Below, piece after piece: positions 1 through 6,777 of a DNA stretch of 8,100 nt. The DNA is taken from the NCBI GenBank assembly GCA_030595585.1, contig JAUVCY010000068.1, forward strand, positions 1-8,100, read 5' to 3'. The position numbers and the translations under genes are program-made. Origin of the DNA: Thermoplasmatota archaeon. Its GTDB lineage: Archaea; Thermoplasmatota; Penumbrarchaeia; Penumbrarchaeales; Penumbrarchaeaceae. Within the stretch, counting starts at the first letter, position 1. Every line of letters starts with the position of its first letter. Under the pieces are notes generated by a model. The model was not told where the DNA came from. It saw only the letters and a list, made by a program, of their open reading frames with translations, and made no database searches.

Positions 1-51
1 GATGTCAGAATAACCCCCAAAAATGAAAGAATCTCTTTTTATGCCAACTGA
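1..51 (+). CDS. Possible 3' end of a convergent gene (last 16 codons)
   Basis: Reading from base 1 in frame 1 gives 16 sense codons ending in TGA at 49-51 (residues DVRITPKNERISFYAN). The codons include two AGA and one ATA, like the two genes at the right end. The stop lies 20 bp before the T-tract side of the terminator serving the convergent gene. Sixteen open codons can easily arise by chance, and there is no recognisable motif, so this is only a possibility. No minus-strand start in 1-77 gives an ORF that stays open to the left edge. Confidence 0.2.
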   Translation, partial: DVRITPKNERISFYAN

Positions 52-70
52 AGAGGTGCATTTGGAAAGA

Positions 71-95
71 ATAAAAAGGGCCCCTTTGGGGGCCC
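71..95 (-). terminator. Hairpin plus T-tract terminator of the carboxylase gene
   Basis: On the minus strand, 95-78 reads GGGCCCC, a CAAA loop, then GGGGCCC: a perfect 7-bp all-GC stem. TTTTTAT (77-71) follows directly. It begins 64 nt beyond the carboxylase stop. This is the form of an intrinsic terminator. In archaea the T-tract alone is usually the main signal, so the strong stem is a bonus or a processing/stability element. The plus strand has no T-run after the stem, so it should act only on minus-strand transcripts. Confidence 0.72.
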
Positions 96-132
96 ACATC
101 ATTATCATATAATGGCCCACACTGGTATCTGA

Positions 133-154
133 CAGCACCTCCGAAGGAGAGCTG
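133..154 (-). other. Stem-loop immediately after the carboxylase stop codons
   Basis: On the minus strand the stop is a tandem TGA-TAA (162-157). The bases from 154 to 133 can fold as CAGC, a small internal loop, then CTCC paired with GGAG around a 3-base TTC loop, closed by GCTG. The helix is two 4-bp segments with unpaired bases between them. It may be a 3'-UTR stabilising element or a leftover terminator; it is not followed by a T-tract, and chance cannot be excluded. Confidence 0.35.
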
Positions 155-159
155 TTTTA

Positions 160-3100
160 TCACTTGTTGATGGTTCCTTCCAGGCCATTGATCAGATTTC
201 TATAGATTGCCTTTCGGGCCTTTGACGTGGGAACCACCTCACTCGCAATTCCCAGAGCACCCATGCGCTCTGCAGTATTGTGCAACCGAAATATCTTGGT
301 CCATTTCTTTACATATACCGGCCACATCTCTGCCTCGCGTTCCTCGATCTGCTGATCGATATGTTTGATACGGTCCATCTGTGTGGCATATTTCGTCCGG
401 TTTCCGTATAATTCCGACAGGATGGGATCCTGCTGTATCATATCACGCTTGATCTGCCGCCTGATAAGGGGGACGGACTCCATTCCGGAGGGTTCCAGGA
501 TGGATCCGGTCGCATGCTCGTCAACAAGAAGAACGATCCTGTCCGGATTGATCTGGGGATCAACAACCACCCAGGCGCCTCCCCGCAGCTCAGCATACGG
601 AGGGATATACAGAATAACGGGCAGGTCAAAGTGGACCAGTTCGTCCACGATCATGGCACCAAATTTTACGACCTCATTGTAAAGATCGATCTTGCCACCG
701 GCAAAACCACGCCAGTTGGGTAGGAGAATGATCGGTCGGCGCTCATATCTCATGAACTGTATCCACTGGGAGGTCTTGAAGGAAGAATCGGGATACCAGA
801 CCTGTCCGAACTGGTTGGTCTCAACCGGTGCTGATCCTTCGATCGAAGGATCGGCCGGCACCACCTTCTCCACCGTTCTGGTTTCGACTGTGATGAAACC
901 TACGGGCTGACCACCAATGGTTGCACGGCCGACATGAACTGTGCCACCCCACTCTTCCATGGCCTCCTCGGTGGAATCTTCATCGAAAATGGCACGAACC
1001 AATTCCATTGAATCATAAGGAACCGGCCGTTCAGCCTCGGGTCTGGGTCTTTCGATCAGGCCATCCGGTCCAAGGAGTATCTCTGAAATATCCCGCTCTA
1101 TCGGATCTGTCGTTTCCTGTACAGGAGATGGAGAGCCCCGTTGGATCGGAACGCCCGCAAGCCATGACAGCACATTTTTACACGCATGGCCTTCATCGTC
1201 CACAATATGGTGAGACACTCCGTTGGGGCCCATGATATGTGGCCCTCCAAGCTCGCGATTGCTGGAATAAACGTCATCGCCGCCGTAGAGGGAGTTCAAG
1301 GCCCTGTAGCCGGTCAATATGATCTCCGAGTTACGGGTCTGAATGATACGTTTCAACAGCCGGACATTGTAGGCGATGATCCCCGTACAGGTATCGGTTA
1401 CAACGGCCATCGTTGGGACACTGTGATAGGTGAGTGAACATGCCCTTGCCATCATTGCAGAACCGGAGAGATTCTCGAAATTGATCAGAGGATACTGTTT
1501 TTCGATCGAATCGATCACCCATCGGATCTTTTCTTTCGGGCCGGTATTGACCGTGGTTCGATACGCGGTCATCCGGTCTTTGAACCTGTTGTAGGTTGTA
1601 TCTGAAACGTAGAGATATTCGTCCTCATCTGCTACATTTATCCCCGGCAGGCCGCCAAGAATTGAAGTGATGATATAACGCGATCCGTTGCCTTGATCGA
1701 GGTGGCCGATAACAAGTGGTTCCAGAAGGGAATAGGTTTTTTTGTCAACAAAGAAAACATCCTGCGTGTCATCATATGATAAACGCTGGGTTACGATCGT
1801 AGCCAGGCCTATACGGGCACCGCTCCCCTCCGCGAAATATACAAATGGAATACCCTCGTCACGGGCCATCCGGGCAGATTCCGAAAAGAGGATATCCTCT
1901 TCTATGGAAACCGACCCTCCCCTGTGCGTCATATCCCCGGAAACCACGATCAATTCCCGGCCAATCTCTGCCTCGGGTGATCTGATACGGACACGCCATG
2001 CCACAACTGACATATCGTTCTCACCTGCCGGCCTCTCTATCGGAACCAATTTCCCTTCCGTATCGGTTACCATCTCCTGAGCGGTCAGTATATCATCCGG
2101 CATCTCTTTTCCGGAGGATGACCATATGCTTTCCAGCTCGTTTTTCAGGAGTGAGAGCCTGTCATAGACGTACACCTTCCCTTTTTGGCGGCGGAATACG
2201 CGCTTCTTGTCCACTTTGTTCATCGGTTTGATCAGTTCGCTCAGGGGCATCCATTTATTTTCTGATAATGAGTTGTCCGGTTCCCCATGTTGCCTGACGT
2301 ACTCATTGTATGGTATGAGCATATGCGTCCTGTCTTTGCCGGAGTTGTCTATCACGAATTCTTTCATCTCGGTGAGCAGTCCGGTCGGGTTGTCAACCAC
2401 TAGGAGCATATCGATACTCTTACCGGTGGTCTTCCATGAATGGAGACGTCCCCGTATTTCCAATCTGGTGAGGTCAACATCGGCGTACTCGCTCATATGC
2501 CGGTTCATCCGTTTGACTATCTTCTGATACTCTTCAAAGGAGAGTTCTATCGGTTTTGCAAATGCCAGATATATCTGATTGCTGTGAGACCGTGCTCCTG
2601 TTGCAGCATATGAGACCCGCAGATGCCGCAGTGAGCTGGCAAATGCTTCTTCCGCTGCCGGGAAGGATGGTCCATCGCGGCCCATGGTTATCTCCGAGTT
2701 CCTTATCAGGGCCCGAACGAAGATCCGGTTCTCGATATCCGGCAACTCCGGACCGCGTGGATTGGGTATGCGATGATGGAAAATATGTATCAGAGGATCT
2801 GCAGATGGCAGCTTGACGATGTTCGATCTGAGGGACTCGAGCTGTTTAAGGTCTAGCAGATATTCCAGGGACGGATGAAGGTTTCTGCACAGGGTGTCCT
2901 CATGATACATGCTGCTTCCATCCTCTTCGGGACAGAACGTGAATAATCCGGGTGCCCTGTCATGATGAGTTTGAACAACGAACGTGACACGCCTGAGATG
3001 TTCATCCTGCAGAACCTTATTCACTATCTCCTCCAGGTGTTGTGCCAGTTCATCGCTGCTCGTGATATCCGCGGGCCACTGGATGAGCAGTTCAAGAACA

Positions 3101-6100
3101 TCTCCCGTGTGAACCGTCCGCTCCGGAGATCCCTCCCAGAACTGCTGAAGGCGTCCATACATGCCGGTCAGGCTTTGAGTTATATTCTCGCCGGGTTCGA
3201 CCAGGCTGACGATCCCCATACGGTCCTTGTCGGTATCAGCATCATTGAAACGCCATACGTAGAGTCTTTTCCCGTTCTCGATATGTTCATATTCGCAGGT
3301 AAGTCTCTTATGGCGCCGATAGGAGCGCATGATGATCAGCTTTCCTGCTATCTTTCGAGCAAAACCCTTGCCAGTTACGAGATAATTGATCAGCTGGGAT
3401 ACCATTGATTCCGTGGCAGCCATGATATTCTTCATCAATTCATTCTGAAGGGAGATATCTCCCGACTCGTTTGCCCTGACTATATTTTCCATGACCTTAT
3501 GCAGGTCGATCGGTTTCTCGCGGAGTGGATGTATCAGATGGATGAGCTCTTCCGCCCGAGTGGACAGGTCGTGATAATTGTCGGAGTAGCCCAGGTCTGT
3601 CAGCTTCTCCAGGTCGGATACGATAGATTCGAAATCCATTGAAGAAATTGGTGAAAGCAGCGCAAGTAGCACTCCTTTCTTTGAGGGGAGGTTCGCGTGA
3701 GATCTTGCAAGATCATATTTCTCCGCACCTGTTATGCCGGCCTCCTTCTCTGCAATAGCTATCCCGTCCGATAGAGATATGGACCCCTTGAAGAATTTTT
3801 CATCCCTGTAGAAGGCAGTTACCGTATCGCGGACGAGGGTTGTCCACTGTCCATTACTGAGTCTTTCCTTCATATCGGTGAGTTCTTCTTTCAACAGGTC
3901 CAGAAAGTCGTTCGAATACTGATAACCCCCCATGATATTGCCGATCACGGTCCTGAGATCATCATTGTTTATGGGGATCTCCATATCACCATTCCCGGCC
4001 CACTTTCTCTCGAGCTTGGAGGAGAGATCTGCCGCATCATGCGTGAACTGCAGGCGGGATCCGTTTTCCTCCAGGTCAGATCCGGCGGGGGAAGGTCCTC
4101 CATCCGCATTCTGTTCTCCCGAGAATTTGAGGAGCGGCGTTCCAGCCTCAACAATTGAACCTGCATCGACGAACACATCTGCGATGGCGGCGTCCCGAGG
4201 AGATTCCAGAGAGGAGATCATCTTCATGGCTTCCATGGTGAATAGAGTATCATTCGGCCCAACCGACTGCCCCGGCTTGACATCGACAGAGGCAATGATC
4301 CCTGCCAGAGGGGCCCGAAATACGTCCGGGTCAAGATCTCTTTCGAAGGTGATATTATGCCCGCCAACTTCGATATGGGTAATGGAGGTCTCATCCGTCC
4401 GGTATACCTGGAAGACGGTTCCATTATATTCCATCATGAAACGGGACGGGCCCAGCCGTTCCCAGAACCGGACAACGATCCGGTCGTTGTCGAGGATCAG
4501 TTCATAGAGCTCATCTGCGATCTCACGGACAATGACCGTATAATAATGCTTGCCGAACTTCATACGGGTCAGGCCGGTATTCGCAAGGAGCCTGGGAGCG
4601 ATCGAACGGGATGACATGAGGCTCGCATGGAATTTATCCTTGGATTCTGCCTTCTGGAAGAGATATTCGAGTATGGCAACCGCTGCCAGGCCCAGTTCTG
4701 GCTGCACATCGGAACCGCCGAGGGATGCACCTACTTTCGATTCTGCGTCATCGAGCCGCTGCTTGAGCCAGTTAACGTGAATGCCTGAGCCGTCGATATA
4801 TTCTGCATCCTGCATAATAGCGGATGAGAACTGCAGGGTTGTAAGAATGCCCTTGATACGCAATTTATTCAGGAAGGCCACCATGAACTGTCGTGCTGCC
4901 TCACGAGTGGGTGCACTTATCACCGCATGCCCGATCTGGCTGTCCGCAAAGGAATGAACGGTTCCTCCCTCTCCAAAGCTGAAATATGCCCGGGGTGTGT
5001 TTGGACCCAAGTTGGGAATATCCAGCGATTTGATGGTGCCGGTCTGAGAACTGAAACCCGTATTGGGATTTTCAGCCGTTATACGGACGGAAATACTGTG
5101 TTTACCAGTGGTCAGGGACTCGGATAAGGATATCAGTTCCCGATCGAGGGGAATGCCCATGGCAATTTTCAGCTGCTCTGTCACAAGGTCCAATCCAGGA
5201 TACACTGCTTCCGTGGCTATGTGTTCCACCTGCAACCTGGTGTTCATCTCCATGAAATACGGATCTCCATCCTTGTCCACGAGAAATTCCACGGTTCCGG
5301 CATTCACATAATTCGCAGCCTTTGCTGCAGCTATCGCTGCCTTTCGAAGTATCCTCCGGGTTGTATCGCTTATGGGGATCTCATCGCCGCCTTCCTCGAT
5401 AAGCTTCTGATTATGACGCTGGATGGAACATTCGCGTTCACCGAGAGCGATCACGGTCCCTGAAGTATCTGCCAGGATCTGGACCTCCACATGCCTCGAG
5501 CCGGGATCGGCGGCCTTTTCGATGAAGACGATGTCGTTTCCAAAGGCTGCGGATGCCTCGGAAATGGCGGCCTTCAACCCGTTTTCCAGATCATTTTCAT
5601 TGGTGATGAAACGAATGCCCCGACCGCCGCCGCCTGCGGTAGCCTTTATGACCACGGGAAGTTCAATATTTTCAACAACTGACCGGGCCGCTTCGATGGA
5701 ACGGATCCCGACCCTTTCATAGGCCAGATCGGATAACAGATGATGCCGGTCCGTTTCGGTAAGTGGTCCTTTCTTATCTTCTCTTGATCTGATAAGACCC
5801 TCTGCATCCGCTCTCATATTGGACAATGATATGTTCGAGCCGTTCCAGGGAAGCATGGGAACCTCTGCTTCATCCATGATGAGCTTTGACATGATCTTGT
5901 CTCCCATCAGGCTCATTGCTTTTGCATCTGGACCAATGAAGACGAGCTCCTCCTTTTCCACACGGGATGCAAAGGTTACATTCTCGGCCAGATGTCCCCA
6001 TCCCACCGCAATTGCGTCACACCTGTATTTTCGGGCGATCGCAATGACCTCTTCCTGGTTTTGATATGTGTCCTTGGGACGCAATCCCGCGATGCGGGCA

Positions 6101-6444
6101 ATGATGATATCTGGCTCCTTCAGGTAGTTGGGTCGCTGCTGTGCATCCTCCTGACAATCGCCAACCCAGTCTGCGTCAGAGGCGATGGCCACGGCCTGAA
6201 TGAGGTTTGGATCCTTACCCTTGGATATCAGGGTGGAGAGGGATGTGATCCCTTGGATTATCCGCAGTGCCGAAAGGCCGTTATTAACGATCAAAACACG
6301 GGCAAAGGCCTTTTGGGGATCCCCACCTGATCGCTCAACCCAGGCTGAAACGGAGGCCAAATTCTGGTTATACATCTCTTCGGAGAAGATCGTTTTAGTC
6401 GAATCCAGTAATTTATCCGGATCAGCAGGTTCCATGGATGCCAT
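160..6444 (-). CDS. Eukaryotic-type single-chain acetyl-CoA (acyl-CoA) carboxylase, BC-BT-BCCP-central-CT
   Basis: Predicted cytosolic enzyme that uses ATP and bicarbonate to carboxylate biotin, then transfers the carboxyl group to acetyl-CoA (possibly propionyl-CoA). BC, about residues 46-565: VNNGLSALR (53-61), GWGHLAEN (148-155), ATP-grasp glycine loop GGGGRGIR (271-278), ERECSIQR (336-343), EMNTRLQVEH (399-408; E386, E399, N401 and R403 are the metal/catalytic positions), RITAENP (454-460), HSFADSQIGH (497-506). BT linker follows, about 566-705. BCCP, about 707-777, has the biotinyl lysine K741 in EAMKM. Central domain, about 825-1450, carries RRVTFVVQ (1151-1158), FVRALIRNSE (1242-1251) and GKVYVYD (1422-1428), all recognisable in animal ACC. 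CT, about 1450-2094, has GSGARIG (1540-1546), ENLSGSAM (1656-1663), LGGPHIM (1732-1738), VETRTVE (1853-1859), NWRGFAGG (1910-1917), AELRGG (1951-1956). Length is close to yeast ACC1 (about 2230) but with only about 45 residues before BC. Oddities: QRHNQK where QRRHQK is expected, and an insertion at about 1600-1652. ATG at 6444 is chosen for a GTGAT motif 5 nt upstream; ATG at 6435 is an alternative. It appears monocistronic. Family and domain order are very secure; exact substrate is not. Confidence 0.97.
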   Translation of the reverse strand: MASMEPADPDKLLDSTKTIFSEEMYNQNLASVSAWVERSGGDPQKAFARVLIVNNGLSALRIIQGITSLSTLISKGKDPNLIQAVAIASDADWVGDCQEDAQQRPNYLKEPDIIIARIAGLRPKDTYQNQEEVIAIARKYRCDAIAVGWGHLAENVTFASRVEKEELVFIGPDAKAMSLMGDKIMSKLIMDEAEVPMLPWNGSNISLSNMRADAEGLIRSREDKKGPLTETDRHHLLSDLAYERVGIRSIEAARSVVENIELPVVIKATAGGGGRGIRFITNENDLENGLKAAISEASAAFGNDIVFIEKAADPGSRHVEVQILADTSGTVIALGERECSIQRHNQKLIEEGGDEIPISDTTRRILRKAAIAAAKAANYVNAGTVEFLVDKDGDPYFMEMNTRLQVEHIATEAVYPGLDLVTEQLKIAMGIPLDRELISLSESLTTGKHSISVRITAENPNTGFSSQTGTIKSLDIPNLGPNTPRAYFSFGEGGTVHSFADSQIGHAVISAPTREAARQFMVAFLNKLRIKGILTTLQFSSAIMQDAEYIDGSGIHVNWLKQRLDDAESKVGASLGGSDVQPELGLAAVAILEYLFQKAESKDKFHASLMSSRSIAPRLLANTGLTRMKFGKHYYTVIVREIADELYELILDNDRIVVRFWERLGPSRFMMEYNGTVFQVYRTDETSITHIEVGGHNITFERDLDPDVFRAPLAGIIASVDVKPGQSVGPNDTLFTMEAMKMISSLESPRDAAIADVFVDAGSIVEAGTPLLKFSGEQNADGGPSPAGSDLEENGSRLQFTHDAADLSSKLERKWAGNGDMEIPINNDDLRTVIGNIMGGYQYSNDFLDLLKEELTDMKERLSNGQWTTLVRDTVTAFYRDEKFFKGSISLSDGIAIAEKEAGITGAEKYDLARSHANLPSKKGVLLALLSPISSMDFESIVSDLEKLTDLGYSDNYHDLSTRAEELIHLIHPLREKPIDLHKVMENIVRANESGDISLQNELMKNIMAATESMVSQLINYLVTGKGFARKIAGKLIIMRSYRRHKRLTCEYEHIENGKRLYVWRFNDADTDKDRMGIVSLVEPGENITQSLTGMYGRLQQFWEGSPERTVHTGDVLELLIQWPADITSSDELAQHLEEIVNKVLQDEHLRRVTFVVQTHHDRAPGLFTFCPEEDGSSMYHEDTLCRNLHPSLEYLLDLKQLESLRSNIVKLPSADPLIHIFHHRIPNPRGPELPDIENRIFVRALIRNSEITMGRDGPSFPAAEEAFASSLRHLRVSYAATGARSHSNQIYLAFAKPIELSFEEYQKIVKRMNRHMSEYADVDLTRLEIRGRLHSWKTTGKSIDMLLVVDNPTGLLTEMKEFVIDNSGKDRTHMLIPYNEYVRQHGEPDNSLSENKWMPLSELIKPMNKVDKKRVFRRQKGKVYVYDRLSLLKNELESIWSSSGKEMPDDILTAQEMVTDTEGKLVPIERPAGENDMSVVAWRVRIRSPEAEIGRELIVVSGDMTHRGGSVSIEEDILFSESARMARDEGIPFVYFAEGSGARIGLATIVTQRLSYDDTQDVFFVDKKTYSLLEPLVIGHLDQGNGSRYIITSILGGLPGINVADEDEYLYVSDTTYNRFKDRMTAYRTTVNTGPKEKIRWVIDSIEKQYPLINFENLSGSAMMARACSLTYHSVPTMAVVTDTCTGIIAYNVRLLKRIIQTRNSEIILTGYRALNSLYGGDDVYSSNRELGGPHIMGPNGVSHHIVDDEGHACKNVLSWLAGVPIQRGSPSPVQETTDPIERDISEILLGPDGLIERPRPEAERPVPYDSMELVRAIFDEDSTEEAMEEWGGTVHVGRATIGGQPVGFITVETRTVEKVVPADPSIEGSAPVETNQFGQVWYPDSSFKTSQWIQFMRYERRPIILLPNWRGFAGGKIDLYNEVVKFGAMIVDELVHFDLPVILYIPPYAELRGGAWVVVDPQINPDRIVLLVDEHATGSILEPSGMESVPLIRRQIKRDMIQQDPILSELYGNRTKYATQMDRIKHIDQQIEEREAEMWPVYVKKWTKIFRLHNTAERMGALGIASEVVPTSKARKAIYRNLINGLEGTINK

Positions 6445-6449
6445 TGTAT

Positions 6450-6454
6450 ATCAC
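6450..6454 (-). promoter_or_regulatory. Candidate Shine-Dalgarno of the carboxylase
   Basis: On the minus strand GTGAT lies 5 nt before the ATG at 6444. It matches part of the AGGAGGTGAT sequence complementary to the 16S rRNA 3' end, and archaeal genes often use its GGTGAT part. It favours the ATG at 6444 over the in-frame ATG three codons later. Five matching bases is modest support. Confidence 0.4.
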
Positions 6455-6516
6455 ACTTCCAACATAAACAGGACATTACATGTACGATATGGTAGACTTA
6501 GTGTAGCCATTTGGCA

Positions 6517-6525
6517 TATAATAAT
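6517..6525 (-). promoter_or_regulatory. Candidate TATA element of the carboxylase promoter
   Basis: The minus strand reads ATTATTATA across 6525-6517, about 75 nt upstream of the carboxylase ATG. An archaeal start site about 25 nt further on would fall near 6495 and give a leader of about 50 nt, long enough to hold the GTGAT motif. There is no clear purine-rich BRE just upstream, so this is only the best candidate in the stretch. Confidence 0.3.
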
Positions 6526-6544
6526 GCAATGGAAAGGTCAGAAA

Positions 6545-6570
6545 AAAACTTCGACAAAGAGTGAAGTTTT
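6545..6570. repeat. Perfect 8-bp inverted repeat, 10-nt spacer
   Basis: AAAACTTC (6545-6552) is the exact reverse complement of GAAGTTTT (6563-6570), separated by 10 nt. It lies upstream of the carboxylase TATA candidate, where a regulator could bind. It shares bases 6567-6570 with the next inverted repeat, so the two could not form hairpins at once. Function unknown. Confidence 0.5.
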
Positions 6571-6598
6571 CTTGATCGTTCTCAAGAGAAATGATCGA
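6567..6598. repeat. Compound dyad: 9-bp stem overlapping a TTCTC-AA-GAGAA palindrome flanked by GATC
   Basis: TTTTCTTGA (6567-6575) can pair with TCAAGAGAA (6582-6590) around a 6-nt loop, with one G-T wobble. Within it TTCTC (6579-6583) and GAGAA (6586-6590) form a tight palindrome with a 2-bp centre. GATC occurs nearly symmetrically on each side (6574-6577 and 6593-6596). Layered symmetry of this sort in a divergent promoter region suggests a protein-binding site, but no regulator can be named. Confidence 0.4.
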
Positions 6599-6735
6599 GA
6601 GCAATATTATTAGGCTCCGGTGGTAGAAGGGATCCATTACATTTGCATTGCTAATATTGAATATGATCCTCATAATGTAGAGCATAGGGAGATATGTGCA
6701 AAAAATTTATAATATAATTTAATAACATATGCGTC

Positions 6736-6746
6736 ATATATATATA
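6736..6746 (+). promoter_or_regulatory. Candidate TATA box of the AbiE-like operon
   Basis: An alternating AT run is centred about 37 nt before the ATG at 6778. An archaeal start site about 25 nt downstream would give a leader of only about 10 nt, which fits the absence of a Shine-Dalgarno. A second AT-rich block at 6703-6725 could also serve. The whole stretch is so AT-rich that the exact box is uncertain. Confidence 0.45.
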
Positions 6747-6762
6747 GCATTACAGTATAACA

Positions 6763-6776
6763 TATATTCGAATATA
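6763..6776. promoter_or_regulatory. Perfect 14-bp palindrome next to the AbiEi-like start codon, candidate operator
   Basis: TATATTCGAATATA is fully self-complementary and ends one base before the ATG at 6778, over the predicted transcription start. AbiEi antitoxins are known to repress their own operon by binding inverted repeats in its promoter, so this is a natural candidate site for the gene just downstream. AT-rich DNA yields short palindromes readily; the TTCGAA core and the position make this one notable. The operator role is inferred. Confidence 0.4.
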
Positions 6777-6777
6777 C

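Larger units (their letters stand above)
6445..6777. other. Divergent intergenic region, 333 bp
   Basis: It separates the carboxylase (minus) from the AbiE-like operon (plus) and holds promoter candidates for both. The part near the carboxylase is of mixed composition and contains the dyads at 6545-6598. The part from about 6700 to 6777 is extremely AT-rich. No convincing gene is present: a minus-strand open frame at 6476-6685 has no ribosome binding site and a composition simply reflecting the AT-rich DNA. Confidence 0.8.

Noticed and set aside
2962..3408. A 148-codon plus-strand open frame opposite the carboxylase central domain
   Set aside because: It is antisense to a region matching eukaryotic ACC on the minus strand. 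The protein shows no known motif, and the open frame is a by-product of the codon pattern of the real gene.
3932..4507. A 191-codon plus-strand open frame opposite the carboxylase
   Set aside because: It lies wholly antisense to the strongly conserved BCCP/BT part of the carboxylase, has a serine- and arginine-rich shadow-like composition, no recognisable domain and no ribosome binding site that I could support.
160..6444. Assignment as pyruvate carboxylase, propionyl-CoA carboxylase alpha chain or bacterial LCC
   Set aside because: There is no pyruvate carboxylase TIM-barrel motif. The carrier lies in the middle rather than at the C terminus, and a central domain plus both CT lobes follow it, which fits only the eukaryotic ACC layout.
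6476..6685. A 69-codon minus-strand open frame just upstream of the carboxylase
   Set aside because: It has no Shine-Dalgarno, spans the inverted repeats of the intergenic region, and its Ile/Tyr/Asn/Phe-rich composition just reflects AT-rich DNA.
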